Positions 1-10,582 of a stretch of 64,000 nucleotides of DNA are shown piece by piece. The first letter of the stretch is position 1. Each line of letters starts with the position of its first letter. The position numbers and the translations under genes are program-made. Under the pieces are notes generated by a model, which saw only the letters and a program-made list of their open reading frames with translations, was not told where the DNA came from and ran no database searches. This DNA is from [Mycobacterium] stephanolepidis (GTDB lineage: Bacteria > Actinomycetota > Actinomycetes > Mycobacteriales > Mycobacteriaceae). The stretch lies in the NCBI RefSeq assembly GCF_002356335.1, contig NZ_AP018165.1, positions 4,464,001 through 4,528,000 on the forward strand, given 5' to 3'.

Positions 1-821
1 ACGCGCAGACCACTGCCCATGTCGCCACGTCAATCCAGAAAGACGGCCCCGACTTTCTCTTCACCCACCTAGACCAGGTGGACCACGCCGGCCACCTCTA
101 CGGCGGCGGGTCTCAGCAATACATCGACGCACTCGAGCACACAGACGCCAACGTCGGCACCATCATGGACGCGGTCCGAGCCCGAGAAGCGGCGACCGGC
201 GAGAAGTGGACGGTGCTGGTGGTGACCGATCACGGACACCGTCCGGAGTTGGGTATCGGGCATGGATTCCAGTCTCCCAACGAGACATCCACCTTTGTGA
301 TCGCTCGCGGCCCCAGCTTCACACCCGGCCAGATCAACCCGGCGTTCGGGATCGACGACATCACCCCGACCGCCCTGGGGCTACTCGGAGTGTCGTCGCT
401 TCCCGACTCGGACGGCACCGATCTGCGGTCCCTCGCCGACCATGCCAGTACCCCAACCAACCGCAAGACAGCGATCAGCGACATGGTCAATGCCAATCAT
501 TATCCAGACCTGCTCACCCGGCTGCGGCTCGGAATCCGTTCGGTGATCAGCCTTCCCGCCGGTCCGCTGCTCGACGGAATCGTCGATGGCGTCAACGGCA
601 TACGGCAGCAGCTTGATGCGGTGGGCTCCTCCGGAGTGCCCGTGTTCTCACAACTGGCCAGCGCCACAAGTTGGGCATTGGGGGCGTTCAATCAAGGACT
701 CACGGTGGTGACCAATACGGTCGTCACCGTGGTCAACCGTCTCACCGGCGCGGGAGTCGTCGATGCGGCGCCCGGTGACAACGACCGCAGCCTGCCCCAG
801 CAGGTGCTGCCGGCCCTGTAA
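1..821 (+). CDS. Alkaline-phosphatase-superfamily phosphodiesterase, C-terminal part
   Basis: The open frame is already in phase at base 3, so the gene begins before the window and only about 272 C-terminal residues are present. The segment HLDQVDHAGH followed by VVTDHGHRPELGIGHG gives the metal-binding Asp/His residues expected in type I phosphodiesterase/nucleotide pyrophosphatase proteins, which hydrolyse phosphodiester or phosphate esters. After the catalytic core there is an unusual tail of about 100 residues rich in Ser, Val, Thr and Gly with hydrophobic stretches, which might contact the envelope. It converges on the LuxR-type gene with about 20 bases between. Substrate unknown. Confidence 0.75.
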   Translation, partial: AQTTAHVATSIQKDGPDFLFTHLDQVDHAGHLYGGGSQQYIDALEHTDANVGTIMDAVRAREAATGEKWTVLVVTDHGHRPELGIGHGFQSPNETSTFVIARGPSFTPGQINPAFGIDDITPTALGLLGVSSLPDSDGTDLRSLADHASTPTNRKTAISDMVNANHYPDLLTRLRLGIRSVISLPAGPLLDGIVDGVNGIRQQLDAVGSSGVPVFSQLASATSWALGAFNQGLTVVTNTVVTVVNRLTGAGVVDAAPGDNDRSLPQQVLPAL

Positions 822-841
822 CCAGGTTTTGCACCACAGCG

Positions 842-3454
842 TCAGTGCGGCGCAATGCCGATCGCCTCACGGCGGTTCGATACCTGCAGTTTCTGGTAGA
901 TGGAACGCTGATGTGTCTTCAGGGTGTTGACCGAAACCGACAGCTTCGCGGCGATCTCCGCCGCAGTCATCGGAGTCCGCAAGTATGCCAACACTTCTCG
1001 CTCCCGTGAGGTGAGTGATGCGGCAGGGTTATCCGATGCACCCGTCTCGCAGGACAATAGACACTCGGCGAGGAAATCCGGATACGCGGTCCGTGAGCTG
1101 TGCGCCCCCAACAGATCACGACACGACTGACCGGCGTTGTCCAGGAACGGGTAGCGCACAGATTCCGGGGCCGCCAATGCGAGCGACTCCTCCAGCAGTT
1201 GGTGAGCCCGATCATTATCGCCGCTATCCCACGTCAGCAACGCGCCCACCAGAGCTGCGTAGGCACGCGTGTATGAAGGTACTGACTCGCCACGTGCATT
1301 GTCGGCCAGGGACTCTGCGAGGTCGATGTCCCCGAGCCGTCGGCATACGCCCGCCACCATCACAGAGGCTGTCGGCAATGGCGTCACATCGAGGAGCCTC
1401 GCCGCCAGCTGTAACGCCTCGCGCGTGTGCCCCCGAATCTCGGCGATCCTCGCTAGTGCGGCTGCACGGAAACTGCCTATCGGGACGGCCCTGTTCTCGT
1501 CTTCGCCGATGCGCATGGCCACCGCCTCCAGCTGCGGGAGGGACCAATCGCACCCCTGGTTCCCCAGTGCTGCAGCACTGAACACCAACATCATGCGCCC
1601 GATATCCGGGTAACCATCCCCTACCGCAGCATCCACCACGGTGAAATCCTCGAGCGCCCCCGCCAGATCGCCCTGCCACATCTGTATGAATCCCGTTGTA
1701 AAACAGGATATCCCGCCGCCCTAGTGGGAGAGCCAGGGCACCTCTGCCAGGCTTAGCGACCGCTGGGCGCGGCCGAACTGCCCGGCATGGACGTAGGCGA
1801 ATGCCAGGCTCTCCGTGGCCCTATCAGCGACCGCTGCCAGACCCAGCGCACGGCACTCCTGCGCCGCCGACTCCAGCAGTCGCATCGAGTGACCGACGTC
1901 GCGCCGCAACCTGGTTTCGGCCCAGCCCACCAGAAACAGCGCGCACGCATACACGCGGTCCGCCACGAGTGTGCGATCAGTCAAGGCTTCGGACACCGCG
2001 TCGACAGCTCCCGCCATGGTGCTGTGGTCGTCGGAGATTAGGATGCGGCTCACATCCGCGATGAGACGCACCCGCCGAGACTCGACGTGGCCATGTGTCA
2101 GGGCCTGCGCGCGCTCGAAATGCAGCTGTGCGCCAAGGCGATCACCCGCGACCTCCCGGCAACAGGAACGCACCATCGCAATATCGGCGGTCTCACCGAA
2201 TGCGTCGGCCACCGCGATGCAGACACTCTCCAGTGCCACCGATCGGGCTTCCAGCAGTAGCTCGAGCCAATGATCGGTGATTGTCTCCGCGGCCAACCGC
2301 CCGTCCGCCCCGCGAACGGCATGCTCGACGGCATCCAACGGGTAGCGGTCCCGCAGCTCGCGCGCTGCCAACAGGTTCAAGGCGCTCCATCGCGCCGGGT
2401 CCGACTGCCTGAGTACCTCGCCACATCCGTGTGCGAACATCGAATGCCATTGGTAGATAGCATCTTCGCCAGATCCGAATCGTTCGATGAACAGCCCGGA
2501 GGTCGCACATTCCGCAAGCAACCCCGCGGCATCGACGCGCCCGGAGAGCACCGCGGCCAGGCGTTCATCCACCCGCGTGCATACGGTCGCGGCCAGCACA
2601 AACTCGGCAAGCTCCGGGCGTAGCCGCCCGAGAACGGCGGCACGGATGTATTCACTCAGATCGAGATCATCAAGAGCACTGGGCGTTTCGCCGTCTAAGA
2701 GCGCAAGCCGCACGGCCGCGGGCCAGCCCCCGGTGCTGTACGCGATGCGTTCGGCGTCCCCGGCCGCGAGGTCCTGCTGGTGCACATGGCAGGCGGCCGA
2801 CAGCACATCCTCAGCGGTGAACGCCAATTCGCCCGCCGTCACCACCGCCACCTGACCATGCACCCGCAGCCTGGTGAGCAACGTCTCCGGCGCCTCCGTG
2901 GTGATCAACACCAACCGCAGCCAGGGCGGACCATGCTCGATGAACTCGACAAACTCCGCGGACTGTGTGACTCCGATGGCCTTCTGGAAATCATCGAGCA
3001 CGACCGTGACCCGGCCCGGCATCTGGATCGTCGACAGGGCGGTGAAGACCAGTCCCAGGGACGGCAGCTCGAAGGCGGTAGCCAGTGCCCGCCGGACCTG
3101 GGCATCGTCACCGTCACCCGCCGCGTGCCGCAGCGCCGTCATGATGCCGCGGATCAGCTCGGGGAAGTCTGCCGCCTGCTCCGTCACCGTCAGCCACCCG
3201 ACCGAGCCCGGTTGCTGCTGCCGCTGTGCGGCGGCCCATTGGCCCACCGCGACCGTCTTGCCGAACCCTGATGGGGCGAGCACCACGACCGCCCGAGACT
3301 GCTGAACGTGCAGGTCAAGAGTGCGGTGCACATGCGAGCGGGCGATCATTCCGGGGCTCGATGACGGTGGCGTGGCCAGGAACCATGGGGCCGGGCTCCA
3401 GGCCGTCGAGCCGGCGGGTGTCCCGCCTGCAGTCAGGTCGTCGCAGCCAGCCAT
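842..3454 (-). pseudogene. LuxR/MalT-type ATPase regulator split by an in-frame amber codon
   Basis: Two open segments, 1721-3454 (577 aa) and 842-1681 (279 aa), lie in the same frame and are separated only by a TAG at 1721-1723. Reading through TAG joins them into about 870 residues, the usual length of large ATP-dependent LuxR (MalT/LAL) regulators. The N-terminal part has a Walker A motif (APSGFGKT) and a VLDDF Walker B. The middle is alpha-helical TPR-like. The C-terminal segment carries the LuxR helix-turn-helix (LTSREREVLAYL...AAEIAAKLSVSVNTLKTH). If TAG is a true stop, the ATPase half is made without its DNA-binding domain. The 1681 ATG could restart a short HTH protein, but no good ribosome site is evident. 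A sequencing error is the main alternative. Confidence 0.85.
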
Positions 3455-3510
3455 CCGTTCATTGTCTCCGGAACCGCTGAACCCGAGTTAGCCACCCAGG
3501 TTCGGCGCTG

Positions 3511-4971
3511 TCACGTTGCCGATTGCCCGAGGGTGACCTGGACCGTGCGCGACGTTCCCGACTGGTCCGCGTAGGTGAGCGTTACCGCGTCGCCGGGTGC
3601 CTTGGACCGCACTGCGGCCACCAGCGCCTCGGGGCCGTCGATGACCTGGTTGTCGACCTTGGTGATCACCGCGCCCTTGGGCAGGCCGGCCGTCGCCGCC
3701 GCGCTGCCACTGACCACACCTGCCACGACCGCGCCAGGCATGTCGTCACCGGAGCCGAGCTGAACACCCAGCGAGGCATGCCGCACGGTGCCGGTGGCGA
3801 CCAGCTCGTCGGCGATGCGCTTGGCTTGATCCACCGGGATGGCGAAGCCCAGGCCGATCGAGCCGGCCTGTCCGCCGCCCTGTGAGTCCTGGCCGCCGGA
3901 CAGTGACGCGATCGCCGAGTTCACCCCGATGAGGTCACCGTTCATGTCGACGAGTGCACCGCCGGAGTTGCCGGGGTTGATGGCCGCATCCGTCTGGATG
4001 GCACTCATCACCGAATGCTGTCCGCTCTGGTCATCGCCGGTGCTGACCGGGCGACCGAGCGCGCTGATGATGCCGGTTGTCACCGTCCCCTTCAGGCCCA
4101 GGGGTGAGCCGATGGCGACGACGTTCTGGCCGACTTTCAGGTCTTTCGAGGAACCGATGGAGATCGGGGTGAGGTCGGAGACGCCCTGGGCCCGGACCAC
4201 GGCCAGGTCATCGTCGGGGTCCGCGCCGACGACGGTGAACGGGACCGTACGACCATCGGCCAGCGTCACGGTTGCCTTGACCCCGTCGCCGGAGTGGGCG
4301 GAAGGCCGGGTGCTGCGCCGGTCGTTGCCGTTGGGCACCTGCCCGTCACGACCATCCTGATAGTCGCCGGGCAGCTGTTCGCCGGGCAGGATGCCGGGCG
4401 GAAGGTTGGTGAGGGGCCCGCGGCGCGATGGGGCCGAGGGCGCCAGATCGCCGCTGCCCGACATGGCCGCTGCCACAACGTGATTGTTGGTCAGGATCAG
4501 CCCGTCAGGACTCAGCACGATGCCGGAGCCTTCCTCGCCCTGCTGCCCGCTTTGGATCTTCAGTTGCACCACGCTGGGCAGCACCTTGGCCGACACCTGC
4601 TCGACCGAGCCGACCGGGGCCGCGGCACCCGGCTGTCCGAGTATTGAACCTGTTGGCAGGGAGGGTTTTCCGGCGACTCCTGGGCTCGATTTCTGCGCCA
4701 CCGGGGCGGGGTGTCCGGACTGGTTGACCACGACGACGGCCGTGGTGGCGCTGGCGGCGATGGCCACCACAACGGCACCCGCGGTCAGGCCGACAGCGCG
4801 AAGACGTTTCCGGCGCAGCGGGTTCGGAGCCAGTTCGGCACGGTCCGGGAACGTCTCGCCGTACGCGTAGCGTGTCCGGGTGTCGGTGGATGGACCGTGC
4901 ACCTGCCGATAGCCGTGCTGTCCCATCGGGAATTCGTTTCCGTACGGCGGATGCCCAGGCTGGTAGTTCAT
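3511..4971 (-). CDS. pepD: PepD-like HtrA serine protease with PDZ domain
   Basis: A 486-residue membrane-anchored envelope quality-control protease. Order: a Pro/Gly/Tyr-rich cytoplasmic N-terminus, a basic stretch and one membrane segment (about residues 60-85), a trypsin-like domain with catalytic His in ILTNNHVV, Asp in DPDDDLAVV and Ser in NPGNSGGA, then a PDZ domain (ASLGVQLG onward). The start at 4971 is chosen because AAGAAGGA lies just upstream; a longer frame to 5085 lacks such a site. Wording such as GSVEQV...VLPSVVQL matches mycobacterial PepD as I remember it. Compared with that protein, this one has about 50-60 extra Gly/Pro/Ser/Asp-rich residues just after the catalytic His. 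It lies 120 bases downstream of mmpL on the same strand. Confidence 0.88.
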   Translation of the reverse strand: MNYQPGHPPYGNEFPMGQHGYRQVHGPSTDTRTRYAYGETFPDRAELAPNPLRRKRLRAVGLTAGAVVVAIAASATTAVVVVNQSGHPAPVAQKSSPGVAGKPSLPTGSILGQPGAAAPVGSVEQVSAKVLPSVVQLKIQSGQQGEEGSGIVLSPDGLILTNNHVVAAAMSGSGDLAPSAPSRRGPLTNLPPGILPGEQLPGDYQDGRDGQVPNGNDRRSTRPSAHSGDGVKATVTLADGRTVPFTVVGADPDDDLAVVRAQGVSDLTPISIGSSKDLKVGQNVVAIGSPLGLKGTVTTGIISALGRPVSTGDDQSGQHSVMSAIQTDAAINPGNSGGALVDMNGDLIGVNSAIASLSGGQDSQGGGQAGSIGLGFAIPVDQAKRIADELVATGTVRHASLGVQLGSGDDMPGAVVAGVVSGSAAATAGLPKGAVITKVDNQVIDGPEALVAAVRSKAPGDAVTLTYADQSGTSRTVQVTLGQSAT

Positions 4972-5091
4972 TGATATGTCCTTCTTCCTCAAGATGCAGT
5001 CAGGGCACTGTCCGCCTCTGGTACGCACTGTCACAGTGCCTGCATCCGCTGAGGCCAGGCTGAGAATTTCCTCGATGCTGCCCAAGACTTT

Positions 5092-7996
5092 TCAGGAGGT
5101 GGTGGGAGTAGACGGTGGTTGCTGTCCCGCATCCACCACCGCAAGGGGTGCCGTCTCCGGTTCGGCCGAGTCCGCATCGCGGCCACGCCGGACAATCTCA
5201 AAGGTGTTGATCGGCCACCAGAACCACCGGCCCAGTGCAGCCGCGATGGCGGGCGTCATGAATGCGCGCACGATCAAAGTGTCGACAATCAGGCCGATGC
5301 CGATGGTCATGCCGAGTTGGCCGACCACGCGCAGGTCGCTGACGATCATCGACATCATGGTGAAGGCGAACACGAGGCCCGCGGCGGTGACAACGCGCCC
5401 GGTGGCCCCCATGCCACGGATCATGCCGGTGTTGAGCCCGGCGTGGATCTCCTCCTTGAGACGCGACACCACCAGCAGGTTGTAGTCCGAACCCACCGCC
5501 AGCAGGATCACCATCGACAACGGGATCACGATCCACTGCACGCCGAGCCCAAGGATGTCCTGCCACAACAACACTGACAGACCACAGGCCGTACCCAGAG
5601 ACGCGGCCACCGTGCCGACGATGACCAGGGCGGCCACCACGCTGCGCGTGATCACCACCATGATCGCGAAGATCAGAATCATCGAGGCGATGATCGCGAT
5701 GGCCAGGTCTACGGTCACACCGTCCTGCATATCGGCGTACATCGATGCGGTACCGGCCAACGAGACCTTCGCGTTGGCCAGCGGCGTGCCCTTTACCGCA
5801 TCGGCGACAACGCCTTTGATGTCACGGACGTGTTCGATGCCTTCGACGGACGCCGGGTCTCCCTGGTGGGTGATGATGAATCGGACTGCCTTGCCGTCCG
5901 GCGATACGAACATCTTGAGCCCGCGTTTGAAGTCCGGGTTGGTGAACACGTCCGGCGGTAGATAGAAGAAGTCGTCGTTCTTGGCTTGGTCGAAGTAGAG
6001 GCCAATTTCCGTGGCACCCTTGGCCAGTTCTTGTTGTTGGGCCTGAGTGCCCGCCTGGGTGCTGTGCATGGCAAGCATGAAATCGCGCATACGACTCATC
6101 GAATCGATGGTCGTTCTCAGGACCGGCAGCATCTGCGGCATCAGCTGATCCATGCGATCCATATCGGTGACCAGACCACTCATTTGGTCGGCGAGCACGT
6201 CAACACTGTCCAGAACATCAAAGATCGACCGCAGCGACTGGCAGACCGGGATGTCAAAGCAATGCTTCTCCCAATAGAAGTAATTGCGCAGCGGCCGGAA
6301 GAAATCATCGAAATTGGCCAGGTTGTCGCGCATCTGCTGGATGGTTGCCACCATCTCGTGAGTCCGGCCCACCATGCTGTGCATGGTGCCCGTGAGCTCC
6401 TGCATGAGGCTGTACATCCTCTCCATGCTGGAGAGCGTCTTACTCAACTCGTCGGCCTGCTCCAGCATCTGAGCAGAGCTGTCGTTGTTGAACTTTGCGG
6501 TCTGCAGCGTGCCCGCGTTCTGCGCGCCCATGAGGAACGGGATCGAGCTGTGTTCAATCGGCGCACCGAGCGGGCGGGTAATCGTCTGCACGCGTTCGAT
6601 ACCGCGCATATGGACAATTCCCTTGGCCACCCTGTCGATGACGAGCATGTCTGCGGGGGTGCGCAGATCGTGGTCGGCCTCCAGCATCAACAGTTCCGGG
6701 TTCATGCGGGCCTGCGAGAAGTGGCGATCTGCCACATCCATCGCGAGGTTGGCCGGCATATCGGCGGGCGTGAATTTCTGATCGTTGTACTGCGGCACGT
6801 AGGTCATCAGGCTGACGAAGCCGATGATCGCAATCATGCTGGTCACCAAGACAATGGGAATAGGCCAACGCACTACCGCGGTTCCGACCTTGCGCCACCC
6901 CGTGGTGGAAAGCTTGCCTCTGGGCTCCAGCAGCCCGAACTTCGAGGCCACCGTCAACACGGCGGGCGCCAGCGTCAGCGCCGCGACCACGATCACCAGC
7001 ACCGAGATCGCGCAGGGCAGGGCCATGCTCTGGAAGTACGGGAGCGTGGTCATGCTCAGGCACATGCAGGCGCCGACAATGGTCAGACCGGATCCCAGAA
7101 TGACGTGCGAGACGCCATGATAGGCACATGTAATACGCGTCTTCGCGACTACGGCCCTTTGACCTTTCCTCGTGATAGCGGCCGAACAAGAAGATCACGT
7201 AGTCGGTACCGGCCGCCAGCGCCAGCATCGTCACCATGCTCACCGCGTAGGGGGTCAGACCGATGATGTTCATGTATCCCGCGGTAGCCGTAACACCCTG
7301 TGCTGCAAATAGTTCCAGGCCAATGATGACCATGGATATGAGCATGGTGACGATGGACCGGTAGATGAACAGGATCATCACGACGATCACGCCCACCGAC
7401 ACCAATTCCATGGTCGCCATGCTTTGGTGACCGGCAACCTGAGTGTCGGCGTTCAGCACGGTGGTGCCCGCGACATGCGCCTTGACGCCCGGCGGTGCGG
7501 GCATGGAGCTGACCATCTGGCGCACCGCGGCGACGGACTCGTGACTGGCACTGGTGCCCTGTGATCCGTTCAGGAAGATCTGCACGTAGGCGGCTTTACC
7601 GTCCACGCTCTGCGAGCCCGCCGCGGTCAACGGATCACTCCAGAAGTCCTGGACGTTCTGCACGTGCTCGTGATCGGCCTTGAGCTTGGCGACGATCTCG
7701 TCGTAGTACTTGTGCGCGGCATCGCCGAGTTTGTCGTCGCCTTCCAGGACGACCATCGCCGACGAGTCCGAGTCGTACTGCTGAAACACCTTGCCGATGT
7801 TCAGCATCCCCTGGTAGGACTCCGAGTTCTGCGGGCTCAGCGGCACCGACCGGCTGGCCGCCACTTCGTTGAGTGAGGGGGTGACCGTGCCCAGGATGAC
7901 CGCCAGCCCGACCCAGAACAAGATGATCGGCAGCGAGAAGATCCGGATCATGTGGCCGATAAACGGCCGGTGTGGTTTCGCGTGCGCGTTGCTCAT
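5092..7996 (-). pseudogene. MmpL-family RND transporter interrupted by a +1 frameshift
   Basis: The N-terminal frame starts at 7996 with the RND proton-relay region LAAGTDYVIFLFGRYHEER and loses sense after EDAYYM. The downstream frame, open to 5092, resumes as YHGVSHVILGSGLT and contains the second relay (AVGSDYNLLVVSRLKEE) and the C-terminal membrane bundle. The shift lies at about 7124-7132 and equals one extra base; removing one gives 967 residues, the MmpL4/MmpL5 length. A Met/Gln-rich coiled-coil periplasmic loop lies at about residues 500-680. Family role: export of lipids, siderophores or drugs with an MmpS partner. The ATG overlaps the mmpS stop by four bases. It is either a true pseudogene or a single-base assembly error. 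Confidence 0.88.
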
Positions 7997-8433
7997 ACGG
8001 ATTTCACCAAGCAGTAGATAAACGGTTTGACTTTGTCTGTGCCGGTTCGGTCATCGCGCACGCCCCCGTCGACCGTCACGCGGCATCCAAGACCGCTGAC
8101 GTTGCGATCGCCTTGCGCGACGATGTTGGCCGACATGGACGGCATGGTTGTCACGATCGTGAAAGACCAAGGCAGTGGCGCATTTTCAATGAGATGGGGC
8201 TGCCCGTTCTCATCGAGGTAGTTGAGGTTCGCGGTGCCGCCCGTCCCCACGATCTCGTAGGTGATGTGCTTCGGGTTGAAGTTGGCGGTGATTCCCGACC
8301 CCTCACCCGGCTTCGGCGGGCGTGGAATCGCCGAGCTGCGGATCTGCGCAATCGCGTATCCGCCGATCCCGACGACAATCACCAGCAGTAGCGGAATCCA
8401 AAACCGCTTCAACAGTCGGTACACCGCGCGCAT
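7993..8433 (-). CDS. MmpS-family membrane accessory protein
   Basis: 146 residues: a short cytoplasmic segment, one membrane helix (LLKRFWIPLLLVIVVGIGGY), a proline linker, then an extracytoplasmic beta-rich domain with the MmpS phrases ITYEIVGTGG, ANLNYLD, PWS and IVAQGDRNVSGLGCRVTVDG. Start 8433 is chosen because GCAGAAGGGG directly precedes it and the helix then falls at the usual place; a longer frame lacks support. It overlaps mmpL by ATGA, so the two are co-translated. MmpS proteins work with their MmpL in export. The TetR gene reads away on the other side of an operator-like palindrome. Confidence 0.92.
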   Translation of the reverse strand: MRAVYRLLKRFWIPLLLVIVVGIGGYAIAQIRSSAIPRPPKPGEGSGITANFNPKHITYEIVGTGGTANLNYLDENGQPHLIENAPLPWSFTIVTTMPSMSANIVAQGDRNVSGLGCRVTVDGGVRDDRTGTDKVKPFIYCLVKSV

Positions 8434-8519
8434 CCCCTTCTGCTTCTGCCCTGCACGGGCCCGCGGATTCCCTCCGAAGAGGCAACTGCCGCGGTCCGAC
8501 GCCAGGGGATTGTGTACCA

Positions 8520-8560
8520 CCGGTCTATTACGGCAGCACCGTATCACGGTAATAGACCGG
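8520..8560. promoter_or_regulatory. Palindromic operator between mmpS-mmpL and TetR
   Basis: CCGGTCTATTAC (8520-8531) is matched exactly in reverse complement by GTAATAGACCGG (8549-8560). A second inner inverted repeat (ACCGT/ACGGT) lies between. It sits in the divergent intergenic region, 43 bases before the TetR start and 87 before mmpS, where a TetR dimer would block both promoters. This arrangement matches TetR-controlled MmpS5/MmpL5-type systems described in M. abscessus; that this TetR binds here is inference. Confidence 0.8.
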
Positions 8561-8602
8561 CGGTTCACTATCGAAGACCTGGTGGCGGATTAACATCGGG
8601 CC

Positions 8603-9271
8603 ATGACCTTCCGTCGGGCGCGCAGCGAGGAGCAGCGCGAGATCCGTCGGCAAGCCATCCTGGAAACCGCGTCATCGATGCTCAGCGACATGCCGGTCAG
8701 CCAGATCAGCCTTAATGAGCTGAGCCGACGCACCGGCCTAGCAAAGTCCGCGATGATGCGCTATTTCGAGTCCCGCGAGGCCGTGCTGCTGGAACTTCTC
8801 GACACGTCACTACGCTGCTGGGTCACCGAAATTGTGGCGGAGCTCTCTTGCGACACGCGATCCGGCTCGGCGCAGGAAAGGGTCGATCGCCTGGCCGCAT
8901 TGCTCAGCCGGTCTTTACGAGAACGCGCCGTGCTGTGCGACCTCATGACCGCCCAACCAGGAGTGTTGGAGTACAACGTCTCGCCCGAGACACTGTTGTG
9001 TTTTCGGCGCTCTGCCCACAACACCATTGCCATCTACACCGATGCGATTCGCGACTTCATCCCCGAGCTCGGTGACGATGCTCGAAGCGTGTCCCTTTCC
9101 ACCGTGGTGACCAGCGCCGCCCTGTGGATGTACGCCCAGCCGTCGGCCAGCGCGGTCGCCGCCTGCCAGGCCGAACCTGAATTGGCGGACATCTCGTTGA
9201 ACTTCAACGATGACCTGGAGACCATGTTGGCGCGGCTCATCACCGGCGCCCTGGTCAAGCGCAGTTCCTGA
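8603..9271 (+). CDS. TetR-family regulator of the divergent mmpS-mmpL pair
   Basis: 222 residues. The N-terminal HTH is clear: RQAILETASSML...ISLNELSRRTGLAKSAMMRYFESREAVLLELL, the TetR pattern in which the recognition helix ends at MRYFESRE. The rest is a helical ligand-binding domain with no known ligand. It is transcribed divergently from mmpS-mmpL with a strong palindrome between, so the likely role is local repression of the exporter and of itself. With mmpL frameshifted the regulated output may no longer be functional. Confidence 0.9.
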   Translation: MTFRRARSEEQREIRRQAILETASSMLSDMPVSQISLNELSRRTGLAKSAMMRYFESREAVLLELLDTSLRCWVTEIVAELSCDTRSGSAQERVDRLAALLSRSLRERAVLCDLMTAQPGVLEYNVSPETLLCFRRSAHNTIAIYTDAIRDFIPELGDDARSVSLSTVVTSAALWMYAQPSASAVAACQAEPELADISLNFNDDLETMLARLITGALVKRSS

Positions 9272-9539
9272 TCGCCCGTCCGCGCCGCACGTCCCAAAGC
9301 GGTCATGGCGCGGACTTCCGGACGTTCTCACATGTAAGCTCACACGCCGAGAGGTACTACCGGTTCCGCCGGACAGACCGCTCGTCGCCGATGGGGATCA
9401 GATGACAATCACCTCTTCGCATTTCGGCATCAGTGAGCAGAACGGACCTGAACGCCGACGCCCAATTCTGATACGTAGCCAGCGGTTGCACTCCTGAAAA
9501 TCAGCCACATGGGAGCAGCTAAGCCGTACCGTCACGCTC

Positions 9540-10172
9540 GTGGAAACCCAGAACTGCGAACCGCAAGGTGTCGAGTACCTACAACTCGGACTCTCGGGGA
9601 AGACAGCGGGCATGGTCGCTGATCTCGTCTCGATCCAACGCGACATTGTTTTCGCGCAGCAGTGCGCCGAAGGCTATCTCTCGCGTGCACCAACTGGTCC
9701 GTCAACGCAGGGCGAGGATTCATTGGTAGCCCAGGCACTTTGGTCAGCAGGTGCCATTTCGTATCGCCGTGCGTTTACCTCAGGTCGTGGTCATCTCGTC
9801 TCGAAGGGCCAGCGGCTCAAGTTGCATGAAGCCTGGACCGACATGCTCGCCCCCGAACAGCTTGTGGCACACGAGAAAATTCTTGAAATGACCAATCAGC
9901 ACATCGCGCACAGGGTTGGCGATCACGAGGGTGTCCGCATAATCGCGCTTTTGACACCTCCGCCGATGCCACGTGCCATTGCAGGGGTTGGGCACATGCT
10001 TCTGCATATGATCGGCCCGGAGGCATGCCTGGCAGAACGCATGCTCGAGATATGCGGCATGCTGAACCAAGGTCTTGAACAGGAAATTTCAAACGGCAAT
10101 GACCTATTGACGATGTGGCTAAGTGAGCAGGACATCAACGAGCTATACGCAGCGTCGGAATCCCAAACATAG
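9540..10172 (+). CDS. Hypothetical protein, 210 aa
   Basis: No family recognised. The frame opens with GTG at 9540; an ATG at 9612 (MVADLVSIQRD) is an alternative and has a modest GGGA upstream. The product is mostly helical, with no signal peptide or membrane segment, and has several Cys, Met and His residues in its second half (GHMLLHMIGPEACLAERMLEICGML). Composition is less GC-biased than the conserved genes on either side, consistent with the start of an accessory zone. Confidence 0.5.
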   Translation: METQNCEPQGVEYLQLGLSGKTAGMVADLVSIQRDIVFAQQCAEGYLSRAPTGPSTQGEDSLVAQALWSAGAISYRRAFTSGRGHLVSKGQRLKLHEAWTDMLAPEQLVAHEKILEMTNQHIAHRVGDHEGVRIIALLTPPPMPRAIAGVGHMLLHMIGPEACLAERMLEICGMLNQGLEQEISNGNDLLTMWLSEQDINELYAASESQT

Positions 10173-10282
10173 CGAGCTGCCGTCAGACAGGCCAATCCGC
10201 AGTTAATCCCTGTCCAGCTCTACAAACCTGCGCAGATCTTGAAACTGCGGCCATCGGTCGCGAATGTCGTTAGTGTGGCCAG

Positions 10283-10582
10283 ATGAGTGGCAGCTATGTC
10301 GTCCACAACGCCGTCGATATAGTCGGGCACGACCTTTGGTTGGTGATCGACCGGGTATTAGGCACCGCAATAATGATGCGCAACAACAAAGAAGAGGCGA
10401 TGACCGATACTGCTGTCGCCACGGCTTTCTACGAACGGTGGCCCAGTGGTCTCACGACCGATGGTTTCGTATCCGTTGAAAGCCTGGGCGAAGACGGCCA
10501 CCTAATTTCCCGGATGCGCCCTCTCATGGCACCGGGATTCTGGTCTGATCACGATTTTGGCAAAGATGGAGGCCCGACATAG
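10283..10582 (+). CDS. Small hypothetical protein
   Basis: 99 codons from ATG 10283, or 60 from the internal ATG at 10400, which has the better ribosome site (AAGAAGAGGCG). The shorter form begins MTDTAVATAFYERWPSG. Not recognised. It is isolated, with non-coding DNA on both sides, so it could also be a gene remnant. Confidence 0.35.
   Translation: MSGSYVVHNAVDIVGHDLWLVIDRVLGTAIMMRNNKEEAMTDTAVATAFYERWPSGLTTDGFVSVESLGEDGHLISRMRPLMAPGFWSDHDFGKDGGPT

Noticed and set aside
5986..7266. 426-codon open frame on the + strand
   Set aside because: Opposite to mmpL, whose protein sense is unmistakable; His/Arg-rich shadow translation.
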